DNA of 64,000 bases, from contig CAYNEY010000008.1 in assembly GCA_964396375.1 (NCBI GenBank), positions 71,851 through 135,850 of the forward strand. Direction: 5' to 3'. Origin of the DNA: FEN-1139 sp964396375 (GTDB lineage Bacteria > Myxococcota_A > Polyangia > Polyangiales > Polyangiaceae). A model generated the notes under the pieces. The model searched no databases. It was not told the origin of the DNA and saw only the letters and a list, made by a program, of their open reading frames with translations. This document shows, piece by piece, positions 34,709 to 42,405 of this stretch. Each line of letters opens with the position of its first letter. Position 1 is the stretch's first letter. The position numbers and the translations under genes were made by a program.

Positions 34709-36609
34709 GGCTTGGCCTCGACCTGACCGTCGCGCTCGTGACCCTCGGCACCTGCCTGCCGCCAGCATACGCCCAGGTGTCCCTCGAGACTCAAGTGAGC
34801 GCCCGTGTCGTCGAGGCCAACACACCGTTCCAGGTCCGCCTCTCCGCCCTGTCCTCCACCGACGATACCCCACAAAACCCTCGGCTCAGCCTGCCGCAGG
34901 GTGTAGCAGTGCAGGGCCCGTCGCTCTCAACCCAGAACAACATCTCGTTCGTAAATGGTCGGGTCAGCCGCCAACAGGGCATCAGCGCGACCTGGGTTCT
35001 TAGCATCGCAGCCGTCGGGAAATACCGGATCGGGCCGGCCGAGATCACCCTCGGCGGCCAGCGTCACGTCGATCGCGCGGTCGAGATTGAGGTGATCCCT
35101 GAAGGGACGTCTCCTTCACCACGACGCGGTGGCCGACGGCGTATCCCCTTCGATCCTTTCGACGACCTCTTCGGCGGCGACCCGTTGAGTGGGCCGATGT
35201 TCCCCCCAGGGTTCGGTCGAGATCTGCTCCGCGCCCCCGCCGATCCGGAGCCCGACCAATGGCCGCCAGAACTCAACGTCACAACCGCCCGCGATCCGAT
35301 AGCGTTTCTGGATGCACGCCTCGACAAGCGCGAAGTCGTGCTCGGCGAACAGGTTTCCTTCGAAGTCTTCGCCTACGGAAAACCCGGGCCTTTCGAGGAA
35401 TCGGGAATCAAGGAGCCGAGTCGGGATGATTTCTTGAGCTACACGGCGGAGTCCGAAGACCTCGAGAAGCTCTTTGCGCTCCGAATCGGCGAGGAGAAGT
35501 GGTACGGGACCCGCAGCCGCAAATACGTGCTTTTTCCCCTGCGCACCGGGACGCTCAGCCTCGGACCGATGGAGATCCGCTTCGTGGGCCAGGCACGGCA
35601 CGCTCGGTATCACAACGTAGTTCGGCGGAGCCAACCGCTCACACTGCTCGTCAAAGAACCCCCCCTGCACGGACGCCCAGTCGGGTACCGCCTGGGGGAT
35701 GTCGGGCGGTTCGAACTCGCCGCCACCGTCGAGCCACGACAGGTGCGACGTGGCGAATCAATCAGCGTAAGCGTCACCGTGTCGGGGCGAGGCCAGCTTC
35801 CAGAACGTCTCTCCGCACCTGAGCAAGCCGGGGTGGACTGGCTCGAACCCACGGTGATCACGGACGCCAGTCTCCGCGAGGGGCACCTGGCAGGCTCTCG
35901 ATCCTACCACTACGTAGCGCGCCTCAGCCATGAAGGGACCATCGATCTTGGCACCTTCAGGTTTCCATTCTGGGATCCGGAGGCAAAAGCCTACCGCGTC
36001 GCCGAAGCCAAACTCGGCGCGGTGCAGGTGGCGGCAAACACCGAATCTAGTCCGAGTAGTTCAGCGCCGGCACAGCAGAGCTGGGAGGGGAAGCTGACCC
36101 CGCGGAATCGCCTGGGACCGCTGGAGCCGCCGCGCCGGTATCTCGCCGACTCCCACGGCTTCTTCGCCGCTCTGCTCGGCACGCCGCTTTTCGTACTCTC
36201 CGCGGTCGGCCTGGGCCGCGCCCTGCGCAACATCAGCCGCCGACTCACCACACGCCGCACTTCTCTCGCCCGCGAAGTAACACGTGAACTGGAGCGCGCG
36301 ACCGCCGAAGCCACCTCGGGGCGTCCCGCCGAGACCGCTGCTGCGCTGGAGCGCGCGCTCGAGTGCAGCCTCGAGCCGTACCTCACGGGCAAGGCGCGCG
36401 CCATCGTTCGGAGCGAGCTTGGAGCACGCCTGCAGGCAGGGGGCTGTCCGTCGGAGCTGGTCGAACGCGCCCTTCTGCTCCTGTCACGCTGCGACGATCT
36501 GCGCTTCGCCAAGGGAGAGGCGAACGATCTGATGGGGCTGGTCGAGGAAGCTCGCTCGCTCTGCCGAGCGTTCCTGCGCAATGCGCCGACACGAACGAGG
36601 TCGTCATGA
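34705..36609 (+). CDS. batD: BatD-family protein
   Basis: 634 aa. A signal peptide ends AYAQ near residue 23. The periplasmic region has the BatD pattern of several Ig-like beta domains: NTPFQVRLSALS, RVSRQQGISATWVLSI and AVGKYRIGPAEITLGGQ. FEVFAYGKPG, then YVLFPLRTGTLSLGPMEIRFVG, follow. One membrane helix (FFAALLGTPLFVLSAVGLG, near 485-505) precedes a helical cytoplasmic C-terminus. BatD acts with VWA proteins in the envelope, where it is linked to stress tolerance. Start ATG 34705 overlaps the previous stop, and its stop overlaps the following start by 4 nt. Confidence 0.88.
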   Translation: MRLGLDLTVALVTLGTCLPPAYAQVSLETQVSARVVEANTPFQVRLSALSSTDDTPQNPRLSLPQGVAVQGPSLSTQNNISFVNGRVSRQQGISATWVLSIAAVGKYRIGPAEITLGGQRHVDRAVEIEVIPEGTSPSPRRGGRRRIPFDPFDDLFGGDPLSGPMFPPGFGRDLLRAPADPEPDQWPPELNVTTARDPIAFLDARLDKREVVLGEQVSFEVFAYGKPGPFEESGIKEPSRDDFLSYTAESEDLEKLFALRIGEEKWYGTRSRKYVLFPLRTGTLSLGPMEIRFVGQARHARYHNVVRRSQPLTLLVKEPPLHGRPVGYRLGDVGRFELAATVEPRQVRRGESISVSVTVSGRGQLPERLSAPEQAGVDWLEPTVITDASLREGHLAGSRSYHYVARLSHEGTIDLGTFRFPFWDPEAKAYRVAEAKLGAVQVAANTESSPSSSAPAQQSWEGKLTPRNRLGPLEPPRRYLADSHGFFAALLGTPLFVLSAVGLGRALRNISRRLTTRRTSLAREVTRELERATAEATSGRPAETAAALERALECSLEPYLTGKARAIVRSELGARLQAGGCPSELVERALLLLSRCDDLRFAKGEANDLMGLVEEARSLCRAFLRNAPTRTRSS

Positions 36610-37424
36610 GGTGGTGGCTCCTTGCCTCGCTCGTGCTCCTAGCCCCGTCGGCAGCGGCGCGCCCGCCAGACGCAACCGACGCGCCACTCCTCGAGCGCGC
36701 CGCCCAGGCTCTGACCCGCAAGGCCACCACCGAAGCCATCGACACCTTTGAATTGCTCGCCGACCAGGGGGTACAACACCCGGACATCTCGTACGATCGT
36801 GGGGTAGCCTACCTGCTTCGGTCAGGTTCTTCGAGCGCACGCCCGACCGATCTCGGTCGGGCCGCTGCAGCCTTTCATGAGGTGCTTCGGCTCCGACAAA
36901 AAGACAAGGATGCCGCAGCCTGGCTCGCCCGCACCAATGACGAACTCTCCAAGGCTCGCAGCCGCCGCGGAGACTCGAGCTTGCTCGCCCGACCTCGACT
37001 CATGCGCGCCATCCTTGGGTTGGTAGACGAGAACACTTGGGCTGTCCTGGCCTCGGTGGGCTCAGTCCTCACCGCTACCATGCTGCTCGTCCGCCTCTTC
37101 GTCCGCCATGCACGAACGCGTCTGGCAGGGTCGATCGCGGGCTCGCTCGGCCTGGTGCTGCTGCTGCTGGCTGGGCTGCTCACCTACCTGGCTGCGCGAG
37201 AGCGACGCACGACCCGAGCGGCGGTGGTGGTAGCAACCGAGGCGCCCCTGCTCGCTCAGACGGGGAAGCCTCTGGCGCGCGGGCACAAAGCTGCTGAAGA
37301 CGCCGTGATCCCGATGGGAGCCCTCATCACCGTGCTCGGCACCGAGGGAGGTTTGTCGCGCGTCGAATGGGGAGAGGTCACGGCCTGGGTAGAACCGCAG
37401 CAACTCCAGCTGCTACCGCGGTGA
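36606..37424 (+). CDS. BatE-like membrane protein with TPR and SH3-like C-terminus
   Basis: 272 aa. An N-terminal signal (WWLLASLVLLAPSAAA) is followed by a helical TPR-like region (ISYDRGVAYLLRSG, then AAAFHEVLRLRQKDKDAAAWLAR). Two central helices (TWAVLASVGSVLTATMLLVRLF and a Leu-rich LGLVLLLLAGLLTYLAA) anchor it. The last ~70 residues resemble a bacterial SH3 domain (VVVATEAPLLAQTG, then GALITVLGTEGGLSRVEW). This matches the BatE arrangement at the end of Bat operons. The start ATG 36606 overlaps the batD stop. Its 3' end overlaps the convergent VanW-family gene by 12 nt. Confidence 0.75.
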   Translation: MRWWLLASLVLLAPSAAARPPDATDAPLLERAAQALTRKATTEAIDTFELLADQGVQHPDISYDRGVAYLLRSGSSSARPTDLGRAAAAFHEVLRLRQKDKDAAAWLARTNDELSKARSRRGDSSLLARPRLMRAILGLVDENTWAVLASVGSVLTATMLLVRLFVRHARTRLAGSIAGSLGLVLLLLAGLLTYLAARERRTTRAAVVVATEAPLLAQTGKPLARGHKAAEDAVIPMGALITVLGTEGGLSRVEWGEVTAWVEPQQLQLLPR

Positions 37425-39209
37425 CGCATCATCCGGGGGAGCGGCGGGCGCAGTCTCGCCCTCGGTGGTGGCAGACTCCTCGATGGGCTGAGGACATTCT
37501 TCTCCGGTGAAGCCCGGCTCGCCTCGGGGAATGTGGCACGGATGTACTTCCACCCGCCGCACCTCGGGTCGGTACACCACCCGTTTCTCGTCCCGTCGCT
37601 TGCGGCCATCCCCCATCAGAACCTCGCGCCACACCATCACGCTCCACCCGATGCGCCCGCCGTTCTTGGTGCGGCGCTCGTCAGCCTCGAGCTCAGGGTT
37701 TGGAAGGACCTCGACCGGAGGGGGCACGATGTCCGTGCGCGGACCGATGCCATAGCTGACACGTCGACCATCAGAGCTCCCCCAAAGCGTCACCGTCACA
37801 CTTCTGTCTGTGGTGCGGGCCGTGATCAAGACTGGCGTGGTTGAATCGTTCTTCCACGCCAAATCCGGCTTTGGGAAGGAGAGCGTTGCCTCGTGTCCCA
37901 TCGGATAGCGGTCGAACCAATAGGAGTGCGCCTGGCTCTCCTCAATCTCGAAGCCCGCGCGCAGCACCGCGTTGTAGAGGGTCGTGGCAAACTGACTCAC
38001 CCCGCCGCCCACCGAGTCGCGCATGTCCCCGTCCTCAATCCCGGGTGCCATCACGAAGCCACGTTGGATGGTGCGCATGCCCACATGCTGATTCAAACTG
38101 AACGTTTGCTCGGGCAACACGATCACCCCATCCGTCAGCGCGGCGATCCTTTGAATGTTCTTCACTCGGGGTTTGCCGCTCTGGTACCGAGTCGAGAAGG
38201 TAGAAAGGCGGTCGGTCATGGACAAACCTTCGAGGTCGGCGAGTCGGCGGCGTGGCTCTGACTCGGGCACGGTGGGAACCTGAAGCTCGCCCGACTCAGC
38301 CAGAAGAGCCCGAAACAGTTCCACTGCGAGCTTCTCCCAGTCGATTCGGATCCCTTCTCGCTCCGCCACTGCCTCCAACTGTCCGCGCTCGTTCTCCCGG
38401 AAGGTCGCGTCCATGACCGGTCGCTCGAGCACCATCGCGCGCTCGCCGAGCACCTCACGCAAGACCTCGGGCATCACGCCGAGCGATAGTTGCTGGTCGG
38501 GACCTTGCTGGGTGGCGAGCATCCGCCCCAGCTCATCGCGGCCCAGTCGAAGGCTGGCGCCAACCAGTGGCGACCGCAGCCGGATCCGACGTCGCGTGAG
38601 CCTCTCGAACTCGTCGCGAACACGCTCGAGCAAAGACAGCGGAGGGAACGCTGGCACCACATCCCGTGGCCACGCTAGCGGCTCGGGGCGTCTCAGCATC
38701 GCCTCGGCCAGCAATCGCTCGACACCCTCCAGGCTGAGTCGTTCGCCGGCACGCGAGGGCAGCAGGCGTACACTCCCGTCCACGAAAGTCACGCTACCAA
38801 CCACCGGTCGTTCCGGAAGCGTGGTCGCCTCACAACGCTCGAGAACCGAGCGCGCGGCCTTCGCATCCACGTGAATGGCCGGTGTCACGCGGACATCGCC
38901 AAGGTGCCTCTGTCGACGCGCCGCCTCGATCCTGTTCGTGGTTTCTCCGAGGTCGAGCCGCAGCTCGCCCAGAGCGAAGCCAAGCTCGCACAAGCCTTTG
39001 CCACTTCGCACCAGAATCGGCCTCTTCTGTCGCTCGTTCAGCCATGTCTCGAGCTGGTTTCGCTGTTCCGAGGGCGCCAAGTGATCCAGACGGGCATCGT
39101 CGATCCACACCCGCGGGTGGAACCCAACCCAGAACCATGAGCCGATGGTCGAGCCAATCAAGAGCAAGGAGACGATGAGCCAGCGCTTGTCCAGTATCCG
39201 AGACTTCAT
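37413..39209 (-). CDS. VanW-family protein with peptidoglycan-binding-like domains
   Basis: About 598 aa. One N-terminal membrane helix (LIVSLLLIGSTIGSWFWVGF) places the rest outside. Residues of about 60-340 contain two repeated alpha/beta units of the YoaR/PG_binding_4 type (RLSLEGVERLLAEAM, then LGRDELGRMLATQ). The C-terminal half is the VanW domain: NIQRIAALTDGVIVLPEQTFSLNQHVG, DSVGGGVSQFATTLYNAVLRAG, and SYWFDRYPMGHEATLSF. VanW proteins are often near glycopeptide-resistance genes but their biochemistry is unknown; here no van genes are near, so a general wall role is inferred. ATG 39209 is chosen at the membrane helix; the frame is open to 39347. Confidence 0.88.
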   Translation of the reverse strand: MKSRILDKRWLIVSLLLIGSTIGSWFWVGFHPRVWIDDARLDHLAPSEQRNQLETWLNERQKRPILVRSGKGLCELGFALGELRLDLGETTNRIEAARRQRHLGDVRVTPAIHVDAKAARSVLERCEATTLPERPVVGSVTFVDGSVRLLPSRAGERLSLEGVERLLAEAMLRRPEPLAWPRDVVPAFPPLSLLERVRDEFERLTRRRIRLRSPLVGASLRLGRDELGRMLATQQGPDQQLSLGVMPEVLREVLGERAMVLERPVMDATFRENERGQLEAVAEREGIRIDWEKLAVELFRALLAESGELQVPTVPESEPRRRLADLEGLSMTDRLSTFSTRYQSGKPRVKNIQRIAALTDGVIVLPEQTFSLNQHVGMRTIQRGFVMAPGIEDGDMRDSVGGGVSQFATTLYNAVLRAGFEIEESQAHSYWFDRYPMGHEATLSFPKPDLAWKNDSTTPVLITARTTDRSVTVTLWGSSDGRRVSYGIGPRTDIVPPPVEVLPNPELEADERRTKNGGRIGWSVMVWREVLMGDGRKRRDEKRVVYRPEVRRVEVHPCHIPRGEPGFTGEECPQPIEESATTEGETAPAAPPDDASPR

Positions 39210-39374
39210 GGGAGACTCGCCACCCGAAGCGCGGCCTCGGTCCCCGACACCAATCGGAGGATGCGGCAAGAACGCCTCGGGTGTCCGGCGGACCATACAC
39301 GATGCCCGATGCAGGCGGTCCCCCAACGTTCGGTCAGTTTGCGCCACCGATGGTTAAAGGGAAGCGGCCGTGCT

Positions 39375-39968
39375 ATGCCAGGTTGGATGTGGGTTCGACG
39401 TTCGGCCATTCGCCCAGTCCCTAGCTACGCACGGATCCCAGCCCATGCCTTGGATACTTTGCGCGCGGGGCTGTCGGACGATGATGACATCACCCGCAGC
39501 CAACTCGACGAAGCCTTCGAACGCTTCGAACGTCGTCAGCCCATCCTCGCGACCCACATCGCGGAAGCGCTCGGCCGACCGCTCGACGAAACTGCCCTAG
39601 GGCTCGGCTATCTGATGGCGATGTCGATTTGGATGAGCTTCGACCGGGTGCACAAAGATCATCTTGGTCAGGTCACCGAGGAAGAACTCGACGCAACCCT
39701 CGAGTTGCTCGCTCTCGACGAACAACTCCGCCGCAGCGATCCGACCGACATCCTCGAGACCGACGACGTGATCGCGATGGAACAACCCGAACTCATGGAG
39801 TTCGTCCACGAGCACGTGGATGCCACGCTGGAAGCCCACGCCGACGATATCGACGTGGATGACGTTCATGATGTGTACCGTGTGCTGCTCGGCGAGATCC
39901 TTGCTCTCTCCTACGCAGTCGAGCGACCGGTTGGCTTCCCGATCGCGCGGACCGAGCTCCTGGCCTAG
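39375..39968 (+). CDS. Acidic hypothetical protein upstream of the RNase HII-like gene
   Basis: 197 aa. After a short basic N-terminus, the protein is very acidic, with stretches such as SDDDDIT, DILETDDV, HEHVDATLEAHADDIDVDDVHDVY. Most of it looks helical, with no membrane span, signal or motif I recognise. It lies 9 nt before the RNase HII-like gene on the same strand, so the two are likely cotranscribed and perhaps functionally linked. ATG 39375 is used; an upstream start near 39261 would overlap the divergent gene's leader. Confidence 0.6.
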   Translation: MPGWMWVRRSAIRPVPSYARIPAHALDTLRAGLSDDDDITRSQLDEAFERFERRQPILATHIAEALGRPLDETALGLGYLMAMSIWMSFDRVHKDHLGQVTEEELDATLELLALDEQLRRSDPTDILETDDVIAMEQPELMEFVHEHVDATLEAHADDIDVDDVHDVYRVLLGEILALSYAVERPVGFPIARTELLA

Positions 39969-39977
39969 GCCCGCGCG

Positions 39978-40904
39978 ATGCTGCGTCGGCGGATCGGGAT
40001 CGATGAAAATGGTTTGGGCTCTCAACTCGGTCCGCTCGTGGTCACCGGGGTGGAGGCGGAGGTCAGCGAAGCGGGTGAGCGTTGGCTCACGCGCGGGCTT
40101 GGAGCCGCCGATCTCAAGCTCCTCGATGACTCGAAGAAGCTGGTCGCTCACGGGGACGTGAAGCTGGCCGAGGCCTGGGCCAGGATCCTCACCGACGAGC
40201 GCGCGTCAAATTCCCATGAACTCCTCGGTCTCGTGCTGCTCGATCCCGAAGAGGCCCTCGGCTCGGACTGCCCTGCGGCAGCCCGAGCACAGTGCTTCTC
40301 GAGTGAGCCGGACAGTTTTCGGGCGACCAAGACCGAGCTTGGTGCCGTCCGCGCAGTGCGCCAGAAGCTCGAGTCACAGGGCATCACAATCCTCCGTGTG
40401 CGCTCGGTCGTGATCTGCACACACGAACTCAACCGGGCGTTTCAGGCCAACACCAATCGGTTTCTGGTCGATCTGCACGGGATGGAACGGTTGCTGGAGA
40501 GCGCCGCGCTCGACGCGACGGGACCCCTGGTCGCGGTGTGCGGCAAGGTCGGCAGCATGACCAGCTACTCGAAACACTTCGGACCGCTCGGGGGACGCCT
40601 GCACAGTGTAATCGAGGAGACCAGCCAGCAAAGCAGCTACGATTTTCCACATCTGGGACGGGTCATGTTCCGGCGCGACGCGGATGCGAGCGACGCGCTG
40701 GTAGCCCTCGCATCCTTGGTTGGGAAATACGTTCGCGAACTCAGCATGGGACGGATCGCAGCCTACTATGCGCCAAGGCTGGGCTCACCCTGCTCGCCAA
40801 GCGGCTACCACGATCCGGTCACCAATCGTTTCGTCGCCGCCACTCGCCTGATCCGTGCCGAACTCCAGATCCCTGACGACTGCTTCCTCCGGAGGCGCAA
40901 GTGA
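39978..40904 (+). CDS. RNase HII-like protein with altered active site
   Basis: 308 aa; typical RNase HII is about 200-230. The N-terminus reads GIDENGLGSQLGPLVV where RNase HII has GIDExGRGxxxGPxV, and LLDDSKKL at 48-55 is the family's DSKKL motif. Asp9 and Glu10 match the first two catalytic residues. ASLVGKYVRE at 235-244 aligns with AASILAKVTRD, which puts Asp226 at the fourth catalytic position. The strand carrying the third Asp (VVDG in E. coli) appears here as VAVCGK, so Cys188 replaces it, and the GRG motif is GLG. C-terminal GYHDP replaces the usual GYPT. So this is either a divergent nuclease or a nucleic-acid-binding relative. Its stop overlaps the MATE start by 4 nt (GTGA). Confidence 0.75.
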   Translation: MLRRRIGIDENGLGSQLGPLVVTGVEAEVSEAGERWLTRGLGAADLKLLDDSKKLVAHGDVKLAEAWARILTDERASNSHELLGLVLLDPEEALGSDCPAAARAQCFSSEPDSFRATKTELGAVRAVRQKLESQGITILRVRSVVICTHELNRAFQANTNRFLVDLHGMERLLESAALDATGPLVAVCGKVGSMTSYSKHFGPLGGRLHSVIEETSQQSSYDFPHLGRVMFRRDADASDALVALASLVGKYVRELSMGRIAAYYAPRLGSPCSPSGYHDPVTNRFVAATRLIRAELQIPDDCFLRRRK

Positions 40905-42334
40905 GCCGCACCCGACTCTCCGAGCGGATCCTCACCGTTCCCCTCGGGCGCGGCGTGCTCTGGTTCGGGTTGCCGCTCTCCCTCGGCATGGCCCTGCAAG
41001 TCACCTTCAATCTGGTCGACGCTTACCTGGTCTCCCGCCTCGAGCCCGATGTGGCACCGGCCGCGCTGGGCGCCATCGGGATCTGTGACCAAATCGCGGC
41101 GCTGGGAAGCATCGTGAGCTATGGGCTTTCGACCGCCACTGCGGCCGTCGTCAGCCGTCGCCGCGGTCGCGGTGATTGGCTCGGGGTGCAACAGGCGGCG
41201 TGGCAATCCACCCTGGCCGTCGTGGCCCTCGGCCTCGTCTTCGGTGTGCTGGGGCTGTTCGCTAGCCGCACCTTGATGGTGGACGTGATAGGGGCGCGCG
41301 GACAGGTCGCGCGACTGGGAACCGAGTACCTCCAGGTGATCGTGGGTGGCAACATCACCATCTTTCTCTTGCTGCACCTGACGACCCTGCAGCGTGCTCT
41401 CGGCAGCAGCAAGACACCCGTGCTTTTGTTGGTCAGCTCCAACCTGCTCAACTTGCTCTTCGCGGTCTTGCTGGTGTTCGGCAGCGGTCCGGCTCCCTTC
41501 CCCTTCCAGCCGCTCGCAGAGCTGGCAGGCTGGTTGGGCATTCCTCGCCTCGGCCTGCTCGGCGCCGCCTGGGCGACAGTGCTCGCACGACTGGTCGTGC
41601 TCTTGCCGTTGGTGGTGGTCGTGAGCCGACGCTTCGCGCTCTTCCAACGGGCCACCATGACTCTCTTCGACCCCGAGCTGCTACGGCAGCTCGGGCGTGT
41701 TGGGTGGCCCTCCAGTGCTCAGCTGGTCCTGCGGGTGCTCTCGATGCTCTTCATCCAGGCGCTGGTTGCTCGAGCCTTCACCACGGCACAGGATCAGACT
41801 GCCACCATCGCCATCGGTGTCATCTTCCGACTGGAAACCATGGCCCTGTTCATGGCACTCGGTTGGGGGAGCGCCGCGCAGACCTTCGTCGGCCAGAATC
41901 TCGGCGCGGGCCAGCGCAGACGCGCCCAGACGAGCGGTTGGCTGGCGGCGGCCTACGCGGCCGGAATGGCGGTGGTGGTCTCCGCCCTCTACACCCATTT
42001 TGGCTACCCAATGGTACGCTTCTTCGACCCTGATCCCAAAGTGGTCACGGTCGCGCTCTCGTATCTCGAGCTGGTGGCACCGAGCTACCTCGGACTGTGC
42101 GTAGGCGTGGTGCTGGGTTCAGCCATGCAGGGTGCCGGCGCTACGCGGCTCACGCTCCGGCTCGATCTGTTGGTGCAGGGGGGCCTGCTGGCACCGCTCG
42201 CGCTCGGCGCCATGCTGCTTCGGCTCGACCTCACCTGGCTGTTCGTGGTGATCGCGATCTGCAATGTCGCCTCTGCATTCGTCGCGGCTTTCAGCTACCG
42301 ACGGGGGCGCTTCCTCGACGAACAGGTGTGCTGA
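40901..42334 (+). CDS. MATE-family efflux transporter
   Basis: 477 aa, the usual length. Twelve hydrophobic segments in two similar halves. The N-terminal half begins with a TVPLGRGVLWFGLPLSLG start and contains FNLVDAYLVSRL, the family's first-helix polar motif. The second half has SAQLVLRVLSMLFIQALVARAF and ALGWGSAAQTFVGQNLGAGQ, the family's signature in helix 8. MATE proteins exchange sodium or protons for drugs or other organic cations; the substrate cannot be inferred. Start GTG 40901 overlaps the previous gene. It is the last gene of the three-gene operon. Confidence 0.93.
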   Translation: MSRTRLSERILTVPLGRGVLWFGLPLSLGMALQVTFNLVDAYLVSRLEPDVAPAALGAIGICDQIAALGSIVSYGLSTATAAVVSRRRGRGDWLGVQQAAWQSTLAVVALGLVFGVLGLFASRTLMVDVIGARGQVARLGTEYLQVIVGGNITIFLLLHLTTLQRALGSSKTPVLLLVSSNLLNLLFAVLLVFGSGPAPFPFQPLAELAGWLGIPRLGLLGAAWATVLARLVVLLPLVVVVSRRFALFQRATMTLFDPELLRQLGRVGWPSSAQLVLRVLSMLFIQALVARAFTTAQDQTATIAIGVIFRLETMALFMALGWGSAAQTFVGQNLGAGQRRRAQTSGWLAAAYAAGMAVVVSALYTHFGYPMVRFFDPDPKVVTVALSYLELVAPSYLGLCVGVVLGSAMQGAGATRLTLRLDLLVQGGLLAPLALGAMLLRLDLTWLFVVIAICNVASAFVAAFSYRRGRFLDEQVC

Positions 42335-42405
42335 GAGTCAGACCGAGCCCTGACCGCACACCACCGTTTTCTTCTTTTTCGACAGCAGCGGGGTGGTCCA
42401 AAAGG

